From: CAVUEG01 sp963740525
Lineage (GTDB): Bacteria; Actinomycetota; Actinomycetes; Propionibacteriales; Nocardioidaceae
Assembly (NCBI GenBank): GCA_963740525.1
Contig: CAVUEG010000007.1
Coordinates: 7,758 to 71,757, forward strand
Direction: 5' to 3'
Length of the DNA stretch: 64,000 nucleotides
Part shown: one piece after another, positions 17,846 to 26,006 of the stretch
Position numbering within the stretch: the first letter of the stretch is position 1
Layout: every line of letters begins with the position of its first letter
Notes under the pieces: model-generated
The model's input: only the letters and a program-made list of their open reading frames with translations
The model's database searches: none
Told to the model about the DNA's origin: nothing
Translations under genes and position numbers: made by a program

Positions 17846-18742
17846 ATGCAGCCCGAGGTCGGCACGGTCGACGAGCACCTCCTGACCATGCAGGCACTGG
17901 ACCAGCGGTTGTGGTCGCCGTACCACCGTCGACATGTGGGTCAGCTGGCGTGGAGCGTGGGCTACGCCGAGCCGCAGGTGCTCGACGCAGGCCCGGTGGC
18001 GCTGTGGGAGGACGACGGGCTGCCCGTGGCCTGGGCGTGGGCGGAGTCCTCGTCCTGGCTGGAGATCTGCGTCGACCCGGCCCGACCCGAGCTGGCCGAG
18101 GAGGCGGTGCGGTGGTTCGCCCGGGGTAGCGTCGAAGTGTCGACCGTGCTGGTGATGGAGTGCGACTCACACCTGGCGGGGGGACTGTCGGCGCACGGGT
18201 TCGCGCCGCTCCCGGAGGCGCCGTTCTTCGAGCACCTGGTGCTTGACCCCTCCGGACTTCCCGAGGTGCCCGAGGTCGCCGGCTACCGGTTCCGGGCCAT
18301 CTTGCCGGGAGAGGAGTCCGAGCGGGCGGCCTGCCACCGCGACGCGTGGTCGGACCTGGGGTCGTCGAACGTGACCGGGCGCGCCTACGAGCGGCTGGTC
18401 ACCCTGTGGCCCTACCGTCACGAGCTCGACTGGGTCGCGGTGGACGAGTCCGGAGCCATGGTCGCCTCGTGCCTGCTCTGGTACGACGAGGGCAACGGCA
18501 GCGTGCTCCTCGAGCCGGTCGGTTGCGCCCCCGAGCACCGTCGCCGAGGTCTGGCCCGCGCGGTCAGCATCGCGGCACTCCATGCCGCGCGCGACCTGGG
18601 GGCCACGCAGGCGCTGGTCTGCCCGCGAGGCGACGACGCCTACCCGGCGCCGCGCGCCGTCTACGGGTCGATCGGGTTCCGGCCGGTGGCGCGCACCGTG
18701 ACCTGGCAGCGCACGGCCGGTGCGCTCACGCCCCCTGGGTGA
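17846..18742 (+). CDS. Tandem GNAT acetyltransferase, 298 aa
   Basis: Two GNAT-like halves are joined. The first half (about residues 1-140) is degenerate and lacks a clear acetyl-CoA loop. The second half (about 150-298) is complete, with VGCAPEHRRRGLARAVSIAAL as the R/Q-x-x-G-x-G/A acetyl-CoA site and YGSIGFRPVART as the closing motif. This arrangement resembles mycothiol synthase MshD and other actinobacterial double-GNAT proteins, but the sequence is not MshD by any motif I can identify. The ATG at 17846 gives a full first half. Upstream open frame in the glnE 3' end is a shadow. The gene overlaps the convergent DUF4242 gene by 17 bases. Confidence 0.83.
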   Translation: MQPEVGTVDEHLLTMQALDQRLWSPYHRRHVGQLAWSVGYAEPQVLDAGPVALWEDDGLPVAWAWAESSSWLEICVDPARPELAEEAVRWFARGSVEVSTVLVMECDSHLAGGLSAHGFAPLPEAPFFEHLVLDPSGLPEVPEVAGYRFRAILPGEESERAACHRDAWSDLGSSNVTGRAYERLVTLWPYRHELDWVAVDESGAMVASCLLWYDEGNGSVLLEPVGCAPEHRRRGLARAVSIAALHAARDLGATQALVCPRGDDAYPAPRAVYGSIGFRPVARTVTWQRTAGALTPPG

Positions 18743-18977
18743 CCGGGTAGATCTCGTCGGCCTCGAGGCCGTGTGCCTCGCGGTGCACCCGCGCGGCGGT
18801 GTCCGCGTCAGGTGCCTCGACCAGGCAGAAGATCTTGCCGTTCTTCTCGTCGACCCAGTAGTGCTTGTAGTCGACGCCGTACTGGCTCTGGGTCTCTACA
18901 TCCTTCGCGTGCGCTCCTGCGACGTCCTCTGCGGAGACGCCGTCGGTCATGTGGTGGACGTCCATGAACAGTGCCAT
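18726..18977 (-). CDS. DUF4242/SCO4226-like small protein, 83 aa
   Basis: The 83-residue protein starts MALFMDVHHM and contains YGVDYKHYWVDEKNGKIFCLVEAP followed by HREAHGL, a pattern shared with the SCO4226 family (nickel-binding, ferredoxin-like dimers). His residues at positions 8-9 and in HREAHG and the single Cys in FCLVEAP are candidate metal ligands. The cellular role of the family is not known. The true start is the ATG at 18977, with GGGAG upstream. The open frame beyond it is not coding. Confidence 0.8.
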   Translation of the reverse strand: MALFMDVHHMTDGVSAEDVAGAHAKDVETQSQYGVDYKHYWVDEKNGKIFCLVEAPDADTAARVHREAHGLEADEIYPVTQGA

Positions 18978-19128
18978 CGTGCTCTCCCTGTGCTCGTGCC
19001 CTCGCCGGGTGCCCTGGTGGTGACCGGTTGAACGAGGGGTCCACTTGCGAAGGTGCTCCCGGTGCGCGCAGCGGGTCAAGGGGCGAAAGCCGCGACTTCT
19101 GGGGGCGAGCGGGCCATGCGCAGACTCC

Positions 19129-19461
19129 TCAGCTGTCGGCCGAGATGTCCCGCGAGGGCAACCACTCCTCCACCAGCAACCACGCAGGCGGATGACGGGC
19201 TGCCAGGTAGACCACTCGGCCCTCCCAGCCCAGGTCACCACGTCGCCACTCGACCAGGAGGGCGGCCCGCCTCTCGCCCGAGCCGTCGGCGGGGCTCAGG
19301 ACCCAGCAGTGCCTGGCCGGGCACCCGACATCGTTGCGTGGCTCCGCGGGAGTCCGGGCGGGCGCGGGAGTGGCTGGTGGTTCGGCTGGTAATGGCTGAT
19401 AACTCGGCTGGGGGCCGCTCGTGTCCCAGGCGGACGCGTTGCGACATCGGGATGCCGCCAC
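19129..19461 (-). CDS. Hypothetical small protein possibly of SOS mutasome neighbourhood, about 110 aa or shorter
   Basis: The C-terminal 60 residues look like a real conserved protein: ARHCWVLSPADG, then ALLVEWRR, GWEGRVVYLA and VEEWLPS. From memory, similar small proteins with the WEGRVVY and VEEWLP motifs occur in actinobacteria near imuB/dnaE2 genes, but I cannot confirm this here. The N-terminal third is Pro/Ala rich and may not be translated, so the true start could be further in. A perfect SOS-type box lies just upstream at 19504-19527, and a frame break between an ATG at 19495 and this frame is possible. No polymerase gene is present in the window. Confidence 0.5.
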   Translation of the reverse strand: MAASRCRNASAWDTSGPQPSYQPLPAEPPATPAPARTPAEPRNDVGCPARHCWVLSPADGSGERRAALLVEWRRGDLGWEGRVVYLAARHPPAWLLVEEWLPSRDISADS

Positions 19462-19503
19462 CCCGCTTGTTCATCCCGCCGGCCATGGCAGTCATGATGC
19501 CAC

Positions 19504-19527
19504 TCGTTCGAACAAAGGTTCGAACGA
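19504..19527. promoter_or_regulatory. LexA/SOS-box-like inverted repeat
   Basis: TCGTTCGAAC and its exact complement flank a 4-base AAAG spacer. The core TCGAAC-AAAG-GTTCGA (19508-19523) fits the Gram-positive LexA consensus CGAAC-N4-GTTCG used in mycobacteria and Bacillus. It lies about 9 bases from a minus-strand ATG at 19495, 42 bases from the start at 19461, and 69 bases before the plus-strand VOC gene. DNA-damage control of one or both is a prediction. Confidence 0.7.
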
Positions 19528-19596
19528 ACCTCCCTCTGTCGACGACGGCTAGCGTGTGGTCGATGGCGAACCCCTACCCGACCGGGAGCCCCTGAC

Positions 19597-19998
19597 ATGG
19601 CCAGTACGTTCTCCGAGCTGGCCGTCGACTGCGCCGATCCGGTGGGTCTGGCCGGGTTCTGGTGCGCCGCCCTGGACTACGAGGTGCAGGGCGAGGACGA
19701 CGGGACGGTCACGATCGGCCCCCGGTCGGATGCGCGTGCCGAGCGCACCGAGCGAGCCGAGTCCCTTGGCCCGGGCCCACCGACGCTGACCTTCGCCCGG
19801 GTTCCCGAGGGCAAGACCGTCAAGAACAGGCTGCACCTCGACCTCACGCCGACTGACAGGGAGCAGGGGGACGAGGTCCGTCGGCTCCTCGACCTGGGAG
19901 CTCGGCACATCGACGTCGGCCAAGGCGAGGAGAGCTGGGTGGTGCTTGCCGACCCTGAGGGGAACGAGTTCTGCGTCCTGGCCGGGAGCCGTCCCTGA
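19597..19998 (+). CDS. Glyoxalase-like VOC-domain protein, 133 aa
   Basis: This is a single-unit VOC protein of the common actinobacterial type that opens ELAVDCADPVGLAGFWCAALDYE, has KNRLHLDLTP in the middle and closes WVVLADPEGNEFCVL. His in HLDL and Glu in NEFCV correspond to metal-ligand positions in the family. The substrate is unknown. The ATG follows GGGAG. The upstream 100 bases contain the SOS-type box, and the gene is followed by a strong hairpin terminator, so it is probably a single-gene unit. Confidence 0.82.
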   Translation: MASTFSELAVDCADPVGLAGFWCAALDYEVQGEDDGTVTIGPRSDARAERTERAESLGPGPPTLTFARVPEGKTVKNRLHLDLTPTDREQGDEVRRLLDLGARHIDVGQGEESWVVLADPEGNEFCVLAGSRP

Positions 19999-20028
19999 TC
20001 ACGAGGTGATGGCGGTCGAGGGGGAGGG

Positions 20029-20070
20029 CAGGGAACCACCCCCGTCGGGGGATGCCGGGGTGGTTCCCTG
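20029..20070. terminator. Strong hairpin terminator after the VOC gene
   Basis: Perfect 14-base arms CAGGGAACCACCCC (20029-20042) and GGGGTGGTTCCCTG (20057-20070) enclose a second small stem (CCCCGTCGGGG). It is 31 bases after the VOC stop and about 120 bases from the end of the convergent gene. The long stem with no U tract is typical of high-GC hosts. Confidence 0.8.
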
Positions 20071-20193
20071 TCTTCGCTCCCACAAGGGTGCTTGAGGCAG
20101 GGATGCCCCCTGCGCTGACCTCACAAACTCCTGGCTCCTCTGAGGACTAGACAACCCACCGGTGGGTGCGAGGCCATGTCCCGTGAGCCCGGC

Positions 20194-21375
20194 TCAGGGA
20201 CCGTCGATCAGCACGCAACGCCCTTGCTGGACGCCGCACCGTACTAGTCGGCCGGTACCGCTGCCAGCGCTCTCGACCACGGGGGAGACAAGGTAGTCGT
20301 CGTCCTCCCACGCCCAGCCCAGGACGCGGAATCCCCAGCCAACCGGAGGCGTCAGCGTGGCTTGGCGGCTGGCGTCGAGCGTCTGCGCCTCGAGCGACGA
20401 GGTCGAGGTGACCTCGCCCCCCATCGTGCCCGCCTCGGTCCGCACCAACCAGGTGCCGCGGGGGCTGACCACGACATCGTCATGGGTCGGGATCGAGGCG
20501 ATCCGCGTGACGACGCCAGAGTCCGAGATCTCGGCGAGGTACGGGTCTCCTTGAGTGCCGTCCGTCTGACCCGGCTTGCCGTCGTTGACGATCACCCCGG
20601 TCGACGCTGCGCCCAAGATGGTCCGCTCCGGTGCGGTCTGGTTCAGGTCCACGGTGGCGTTGCCGGCCAGGGGAAGCCACAGCACGCTGGTGTTCGAGCC
20701 CTGCACGATCACCCTGCCGTCGTCGGTGACGGCCCGGATGCTGACTGTGCTGCCGTCCTGGGCGCTGCCGAGGTCGACGGGGACCGAGCCCAGGCTCGTT
20801 CCGTCGGCGGTGTCGAAGGCCGAAAGCGTTCCGGTGCCGTTCTCGGGGCGCAGGTCGGCGACGTACTTCCCGTTCGGTGAGATGACCGGGGGCACGTTGT
20901 GTGACCCGGGGATCACGGTCGCCTTCGGCCCGCGACCCCACCACCAGGTGTTGTCGGTACTGACCGCGAGCCACCCGTCCGGCCCCGAGGAGACGGACCA
21001 CCAGCTGCCGGGCACCTTCTGTCCGTCGACGTAGAGGGCCTCGTCGAGCACGAAGGGGATCGTCGGTGCGCTCGTCGGGATCTTGACGGTCGACACGGTC
21101 TCGCTGGGGGACGGTGAAGGTGACTGTGACGGGGTCTGTGAGGTGGTCGGCGACGGGGACGGGGCCGGCTGCACCTCCTGTCCGTCACGGGTCAGCGCCA
21201 CCACGCCGACGGCGCCGGCGAGGACCAGCACGACCGAGGCGGCGACCAGCAGCGGCTGCCAGTGACGGGGGGCGAGGGACGGCTGCTGCGACAGCGGCGG
21301 CAGGGCCGGGATGTCCAGGGCGTCGGCCACGTCGTGCAGCTCCCGACCCAAGGTCTCTTCGATGTCGACGAACAT
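20194..21375 (-). CDS. Membrane-anchored WD/beta-propeller-like protein paired with SigE-family sigma factor, 393 aa
   Basis: The N-terminus (about 45 residues) is cytoplasmic and includes ETLGRELHDVADALDIPALPP. A single membrane segment follows at about 46-66, then a Pro/Ser/Thr-rich linker and a 280-residue outer domain with repeats of ISPNGKYVADL, DDGRVIVQ and SPRGTWLVR type, which suggest a beta-propeller. It is coupled to the sigma gene upstream, with one base between the sigma stop (21377) and this start. Proteins of this layout pair with SigE-family sigma factors in Nocardioides and Streptomyces and may act as anti-sigma or sensor proteins. That role is inferred from position, not from a known motif. 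Confidence 0.75.
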   Translation of the reverse strand: MFVDIEETLGRELHDVADALDIPALPPLSQQPSLAPRHWQPLLVAASVVLVLAGAVGVVALTRDGQEVQPAPSPSPTTSQTPSQSPSPSPSETVSTVKIPTSAPTIPFVLDEALYVDGQKVPGSWWSVSSGPDGWLAVSTDNTWWWGRGPKATVIPGSHNVPPVISPNGKYVADLRPENGTGTLSAFDTADGTSLGSVPVDLGSAQDGSTVSIRAVTDDGRVIVQGSNTSVLWLPLAGNATVDLNQTAPERTILGAASTGVIVNDGKPGQTDGTQGDPYLAEISDSGVVTRIASIPTHDDVVVSPRGTWLVRTEAGTMGGEVTSTSSLEAQTLDASRQATLTPPVGWGFRVLGWAWEDDDYLVSPVVESAGSGTGRLVRCGVQQGRCVLIDGP

Positions 21376-21376
21376 G

Positions 21377-21928
21377 TCAGCTCTCCCTTCCGTGCGTGCC
21401 GTCAGTAGCGTCGGTGCCGTCAGCACCTGCGGAGCCGAGTGCGGCTCGCAAGGTCTTGAGGGCGTGGTGGGCGGTGGACTTCACGGTGCCTCTCGAGCAG
21501 CCGAGGGCCTCCGCGATCTCCTGCTCGCTCAGGTCTTCGTAGTAGCGCAGCACGATGACCGCGCGTTGGCGTGGCGGCAGCGACTTCACGTGCGGCCACA
21601 GCACCATCCGTTCCTCGGGTCCGCGCGAGGGGACGAGGGCAGGTTCGGGGGGTGCGTCGGTGAGGAGCTCGAGCCGCCGTGCCTTCGGTCGCCGCTGCGA
21701 CAGGTAGGTGTTGGTGAGCATCCGGCGGAGGTAGGCCGCCGGCGAGTCCGAGCCCCTGATGCGGGACCAGGACCGATGCGCCTTCTCCAAGGTGAGCTGG
21801 GCGATGTCCTCTGCGTCGGCGTGGTTGCCGGTCAGCAGGTAGGCGTAGCGGTAGAGAGACGGCCAGCCGACGCCGGCGTACTCCTCGAACGTGGGCACGT
21901 CCGCGCTATCCGTCATGGTGTGCATCAT
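21377..21928 (-). CDS. SigE-family ECF sigma factor, 183 aa
   Basis: Region 2 is visible as YRYAYLLTGNHADAEDIAQLTLEKAHRSW and region 4 as SLPPRQRAVIVLRYYEDLSEQEIAEALGC followed by RGTVKS, the signature of the actinobacterial SigE family within the ECF group. I chose the ATG at 21928, which has AAGGGGG upstream. An in-frame start at 21916 is nearly as good. It directs transcription of the propeller-like membrane protein and probably its own operon. It is a paralogue of the sigma factor at 23740. Confidence 0.9.
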   Translation of the reverse strand: MMHTMTDSADVPTFEEYAGVGWPSLYRYAYLLTGNHADAEDIAQLTLEKAHRSWSRIRGSDSPAAYLRRMLTNTYLSQRRPKARRLELLTDAPPEPALVPSRGPEERMVLWPHVKSLPPRQRAVIVLRYYEDLSEQEIAEALGCSRGTVKSTAHHALKTLRAALGSAGADGTDATDGTHGRES

Positions 21929-22033
21929 CGGGCAGCACCCCCTTCCAACCTGCTGACTCCCGCAGGCCGCCAAAAGGTTGTGTCCGAGTCATGGAGAGGT
22001 TGGCCGACCCTCGCACACCACCCGACGAGACAC

Positions 22034-22612
22034 TCAGGGGAGTCCGCGTTGGGACTCCTCGGCACGTGCCAGTCGATCGCCGCGGAGTCCGACGCCGTCG
22101 GTGTGCCAGAAGGCGTCGTTGTAGACCAAGGGACCGCGCATCCAGTCCTCGTGCGCGTCCAGCAGCACCACCTGACACGCCGCGTCGGGGATCCGCGGCG
22201 AGGGACGCACGAACCCGTGCGTCGAGGCCCGGACGAAGCCGAGCCTGGCGTAGTAGCCGGGGTCTCCCTCGAGGAAGACCGCGGGTGCGTCCACGACGCG
22301 GGCCGCGTCGAGAGCTGCCGCCACCAACGCCCTGCCGACCGCCTGCCCCTGCCGGTCGGGCGCCACGGCGAGCGGGCTGAGGACCAGGACGTCGACCAGG
22401 CGCTCGGGCGCGTCGACCCAGGAGATCGAGAGCATCACGTGGCCGGAGACCTCACCGTCGTCGGCCACCAAGGAGATGCGCGAGCGTCCGGTGTCCCGGA
22501 GCAGGTCCACCAGGTCGGCGACCTCGGTGCCATGGTGGGTGAACGCGGCGGTCACCACGCGCCGTACGGCGGCATGGTCGGCGGGGGTCTCGGAGCGGAT
22601 GGCGAAGTTCAT
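22034..22612 (-). CDS. GNAT N-acetyltransferase, 192 aa
   Basis: The start FAIRSETPADHAAVRRVVTAAF is typical of YhbS-like acetyltransferases. The acetyl-CoA loop is LAVAPDRQGQAVGRALV (about residues 80-96) with the R/Q-x-x-G-x-A/G pattern, followed by LEGDPGYYARLGF, a motif common in this branch. The C-terminal part ends in an NDAFWHTDGVGLR region. The substrate is unknown. It is divergent from the tandem acetyltransferase at 22697, with an 84-base shared promoter region. Confidence 0.87.
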   Translation of the reverse strand: MNFAIRSETPADHAAVRRVVTAAFTHHGTEVADLVDLLRDTGRSRISLVADDGEVSGHVMLSISWVDAPERLVDVLVLSPLAVAPDRQGQAVGRALVAAALDAARVVDAPAVFLEGDPGYYARLGFVRASTHGFVRPSPRIPDAACQVVLLDAHEDWMRGPLVYNDAFWHTDGVGLRGDRLARAEESQRGLP

Positions 22613-22696
22613 CGTGGCCACCGTGTCCGCTTCGGGCGGCGGACGCCACCGGTTTTCGGGTCAATTCGGGTGCGGCTCGGCCGCGGCGGATGTTGA

Positions 22697-23617
22697 ATGC
22701 CTGTCGTGAACACGCTGTCACTGCCCTCCGGGTTGGTCTCCCGCGCGCTCTCCGTCCAGGACGCCCGCGCCGTCTTCGAGGTGGCCGCCGTACAGGAGAT
22801 GCACGACATCGGGAAGGTCGAGATCGAGGCGGCCGACATCGTGGCCGACTGGCAGCGGCCGAGCTTCGACGTGGGTGCACAGACGATAGGGGTGTTCGAC
22901 GGCGAGATCCTGGTCGGGTACGGCGAGATCACGAGCCACGACCGCGGCGACGCGGCGGTGCATCCGTCGTACCGCCGCCGCGGGATCGGTACGGCGATCG
23001 CCGGCTGGATGCAGGACGTCGCCCGGGAGCGCGGCGCGAGTGTCCTCGGCACGCCGGTGCCGGAGGGTTCGCCCGGAGACCGGCTCCTGGAGAAGCTCGG
23101 CTACCGGGTCCGCTGGACCAGCTGGGTCCTCGCGTTGCCCGAGGGACGCGAGATCCAGGAGCGGCCGCTTCCGGACGGGTACACGATCCGGGAGGCGCGG
23201 CCCGAGGAGTACCAGGCCGTGCAGGACGTGCTCGAGGACGCGTTCCTGGAGTGGTCCGTCCGAGAGCGCGAGCCCTACGAGGACTTCCTGGCCACGACCG
23301 TCCGGCGTCCGGGCTTCAGCCCCTGGAACTTCCGCGTCGTCGTCGACGCGTCCGGTCAGGTCCTCGGCACCGCACTGGTGGTCATGGCCGGTGAGCCCGC
23401 CACGGAGGCCTACATCGACCGGCTCGCCGTACGCCGCGACCAGCGTGGCCGGGGTCTCGCGCAGGCGTTGCTCGTCGACTCCTTCGCTCGCGGACGGGAG
23501 CACGGCGCGACTCGCTCGGCGCTCTCGACGGACTCGCGCACCGGGGCGCTGGGCCTTTACCAGAAGGTCGGCATGGAGGTCTCGGACGTCTGGGTCAGCC
23601 GAGCCGTCGACCTCTGA
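22697..23617 (+). CDS. Tandem GNAT acetyltransferase, 306 aa
   Basis: Both GNAT units are recognisable. The first shows AAVHPSYRRRGIGTAIAGW near residue 80 and the second shows IDRLAVRRDQRGRGLAQALLVDSF near residue 245, each with an acetyl-CoA binding loop, and the second ends ALGLYQKVGMEV. Double-domain acetyltransferases of this length include mycothiol synthase, but here the best general call is a GNAT family protein. The ATG at 22697 has no strong ribosome site, so a leaderless message or the GTG at 22706 is possible. Confidence 0.85.
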   Translation: MPVVNTLSLPSGLVSRALSVQDARAVFEVAAVQEMHDIGKVEIEAADIVADWQRPSFDVGAQTIGVFDGEILVGYGEITSHDRGDAAVHPSYRRRGIGTAIAGWMQDVARERGASVLGTPVPEGSPGDRLLEKLGYRVRWTSWVLALPEGREIQERPLPDGYTIREARPEEYQAVQDVLEDAFLEWSVREREPYEDFLATTVRRPGFSPWNFRVVVDASGQVLGTALVVMAGEPATEAYIDRLAVRRDQRGRGLAQALLVDSFARGREHGATRSALSTDSRTGALGLYQKVGMEVSDVWVSRAVDL

Positions 23618-23739
23618 TCGATACCCTTGACCGGTCGTCCGGAGGGGGTGCTGCGCCGCTCGGCTGGAGAAATCGCTCCTGCCCATCCAACCGGGCGGGT
23701 CATTCCCACGTCTTTCCAGGTGAGGCACAGGAGGACTGG

Positions 23740-24258
23740 ATGAGTAAGCAGCAACCGACCGACGCGGAGTACTCCGAGTTCGTCGCGGCCGCATGGGGGT
23801 CGCTCTACCGCACGGCCTACTTCATGGTCGGCAACCCCACGCTCGCGGAGGACCTCGTGCAGACCGCCCTGACGAACACCTACGCGTCATGGCACCAGGT
23901 GCGGGAACTGGGGGCAGCCCACGCCTATGCGCGCACCGCGGTCGTGCGCTCCTCGGCGTCGTGGTTCCGCTCGAAGGTCCGGCTGCGTGAGCATGCCACC
24001 GAACACCTCCCAGAGACGCCGTACGCACCAGACTTCTCGACCCGCCCAGCGGTCATCGACGCGCTCCGGCAGCTGCCGCCCCGCCAACGTGCCGTGGTGG
24101 TGCTCCGGTTCTACGAGGACCTGAACGTGGCCCAGGTGGCCGAGACCCTCGGTTGCAGCCAGGGCACCGTGAAGAGCCAGACCTCAGCAGCACTCGGCAA
24201 GCTCCGACTTCTACTCGGCGACGCCGTGATCTCCAGCACCGAAGGAATCCCGTCATGA
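23740..24258 (+). CDS. SigE-family ECF sigma factor, 172 aa
   Basis: Region 2 contains GSLYRTAYFMVGNPTLAEDLVQTAL, and region 4 contains ALRQLPPRQRAVVVLRFYEDLNVAQVAETLGC and QGTVKSQ. It belongs to the same SigE-family group as the sigma gene at 21377, which suggests an old duplication in this region. A CAGGAGG site lies 8 bases before the ATG. Its stop overlaps the next start by 4 bases (ATGA), coupling it to the membrane-anchored partner. Confidence 0.9.
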   Translation: MSKQQPTDAEYSEFVAAAWGSLYRTAYFMVGNPTLAEDLVQTALTNTYASWHQVRELGAAHAYARTAVVRSSASWFRSKVRLREHATEHLPETPYAPDFSTRPAVIDALRQLPPRQRAVVVLRFYEDLNVAQVAETLGCSQGTVKSQTSAALGKLRLLLGDAVISSTEGIPS

Positions 24259-25112
24259 GCGACAACCTGCAGCAGCTGCTCCGGGAAGCAGCCGACCGGA
24301 TCGACGTCCCGCCCCCTCCGACCAGCGCGATCCTTGCGGGTGGGCGTCGGCGCCAAAGCGTGCGGCGGACCCAAGGCTTCCTCGCCGTGGCCGCCTCCGT
24401 CGTGGTCGTGGTCGGCGGCGTGGTCGGGGTGAGTCAGCTGCTCTCCGATGACACCAGTGGCACGGTGCCCGCCCCCGCGGACACCCCCACTCCCTCGGCA
24501 ACCCTCGCGGGTGGTCCGCTGGACGTGTCCGGCTCGGGTGTCGGGGAGCAGCCGTTCGGCACCGCCGCCGACGAGGTGGTCGCTGCCGTCACCGCTCGCT
24601 TCGGCGAACCGGATCTCAGCGTGGGACCGCAGCGCTACGCCCACGTCGCCGGCAGTGACGCGTGGTTCGAAGACGGACAGGACCCGCTCTCGCCGAGCTG
24701 GAAGTACCAGGTCACCTCGGTCGCCTGCTGGGACACGCTGTGCCTGATCTTCGGCGGAGACTCGGCCGGCACGGTGCAGCTGCGCGGCTGGGAGCTCGCG
24801 CAGTACCGGCGCTGGGCGGAGCCTGCAACCCCGGAAGACCCGCAGGCCCCGGACGTCCGGCTGGCGGGGACCGGGATCCGTCTCGGCGACACCTGGAAGC
24901 GGCTTCACGCCGCCTACCCGGACACGACCGTCCAAGGTGGCGAAGGGGCCTCCGTGACGGTCCGGCCGACCCCGTGGGCCGGGGTCTCCGACGGTGTCGG
25001 CGCCTGGCGTCTCTCCGGCCAGTGGGACTACAACCACCCGAACAAGGCGCCGGCAGGTGCCGTGGTGACCCGGCTGTCCGGTGGCGAAGGGCCGGAGCCC
25101 GGCTGCTGCTGA
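24255..25112 (+). CDS. Membrane-anchored partner of SigE-family sigma factor, 285 aa
   Basis: The protein has a short cytoplasmic N-terminus (QQLLREAADRIDVPPPPTSAIL), a basic stretch, one membrane segment (about residues 42-62) and an outer domain of about 210 residues. The outer domain contains Cys residues in SVACWDTLCLIFGG and a pair at the extreme C-terminus (EPGCC). A Thr/Pro linker follows the membrane segment. It is paired with the sigma gene like the gene at 20194, but its outer domain is not repeat-like. A regulatory role is inferred from coupling. The AGGRRRQ region after the first helix is also found in SigE-family partners. Confidence 0.75.
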   Translation: MSDNLQQLLREAADRIDVPPPPTSAILAGGRRRQSVRRTQGFLAVAASVVVVVGGVVGVSQLLSDDTSGTVPAPADTPTPSATLAGGPLDVSGSGVGEQPFGTAADEVVAAVTARFGEPDLSVGPQRYAHVAGSDAWFEDGQDPLSPSWKYQVTSVACWDTLCLIFGGDSAGTVQLRGWELAQYRRWAEPATPEDPQAPDVRLAGTGIRLGDTWKRLHAAYPDTTVQGGEGASVTVRPTPWAGVSDGVGAWRLSGQWDYNHPNKAPAGAVVTRLSGGEGPEPGCC

Positions 25113-25117
25113 GGCTC

Positions 25118-25513
25118 CTAGCCGCTGGCCTTTCGGATCTGTCGCCATCCACCTGCCCGGTTGTTGGCGACGATCGCCTGCACCAAGGAGGTGAGCGCCC
25201 GGCGGTCGACCGGGTCCCCCTCGTAGATCTGCACGGCTCGGGCCGTGGCGTTCTCGTGGCCCTGGTTGATGACGCCGTGCGGGTCCGGCACCGTCGGGTC
25301 GTACAGGAAGAGGTTCACGTGGTCCTTGGTGGCCAGGAGCGCGCAGACGTTGCCGCCGAGGATGAAGTAGGGCTGGACCGATCGCTTGATGGTCTCCTCG
25401 ATCTCCGGGTCCGCCGCCCAGATGATCTCCCGTAGCTCGGTACAGACGTGCTGCTGCCAGGCGGGAAGCTCCGCGATGTACGCATCGACCGCCGGGTGGG
25501 CCCGATCTGCCAT
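25118..25513 (-). CDS. DUF1801 domain protein, 131 aa
   Basis: The sequence fits DUF1801 (YdhG/YjhX-like): an N-terminal helix AVDAYIAELPAWQQHVCTELREII, then ADPEIEETIKRSVQPYFILGGNVCALL and KDHVNLFLYDPT, and a C-terminal helix with VNNR-type ends. The family has a ferredoxin-like fold and no agreed function. The start used is the ATG at 25513, with an alternative at 25522. The gene is convergent with the membrane partner, 5 bases away. Confidence 0.83.
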   Translation of the reverse strand: MADRAHPAVDAYIAELPAWQQHVCTELREIIWAADPEIEETIKRSVQPYFILGGNVCALLATKDHVNLFLYDPTVPDPHGVINQGHENATARAVQIYEGDPVDRRALTSLVQAIVANNRAGGWRQIRKASG

Positions 25514-25606
25514 GCCCGACACCCTACGACCGACGGCCCGCCCTCAGTAGGGTGAGCAGGGCCAGTGGGTCCACCTCGTCGCAGCGCCCGGGAAGGAGGG
25601 TCGGTC

Positions 25607-26002
25607 ATGGCCCGAGAGCTCATCCACACGGATGGCGCGCCGAGCTCGCCGCTGTATGCCCAGGGAGTCAAGGCGGGCGGGACGATCTACATCTCAGGGA
25701 TGGTCGGCATCGACCCGGCCACGGGCGAGCTGGCCGGGCCGACGGTCCAGGAGCAGACCCGGCAGGCGGTCGCCAACTGTGAGCGCGTCCTCGTCGCGGG
25801 TGGCGGCTCCCTGGACGACGTCGTCGAGGTCGGGGTACTGCTCACCGACCCGGAGGACTTCGCCTCCCTCAACGAGGTGTACGCCGAGCTCTTCGCCGTT
25901 GACCCGCCGGCTCGCTACGTCGCGAAGCTGGGCGTCTCCCTGCCCCACGTGCTGGTGTCGGTGCGGATGACCGCGTCGGTGGAGCAGCCGAACGCCGATT
26001 GA
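25607..26002 (+). CDS. RidA/YjgF family protein, 131 aa
   Basis: RidA-type proteins hydrolyse reactive enamines and imines made by PLP enzymes. The family's length and pattern are clear: APSSPLYAQGVKAGGTIYISGMVGIDPATGEL, then EQTRQAVANCERVL, and near the end PPARYVAKLGVSLPHVLVSVRM. In true RidA the active Arg lies in P-x-R, here PPARYV, and a C-terminal Glu is usually present, here replaced by VEQPN. So it may be an Rid2-7 type rather than strict RidA. An excellent GGAAGGAGG site precedes the ATG at 25607. Confidence 0.88.
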   Translation: MARELIHTDGAPSSPLYAQGVKAGGTIYISGMVGIDPATGELAGPTVQEQTRQAVANCERVLVAGGGSLDDVVEVGVLLTDPEDFASLNEVYAELFAVDPPARYVAKLGVSLPHVLVSVRMTASVEQPNAD

Positions 26003-26006
26003 CGAC

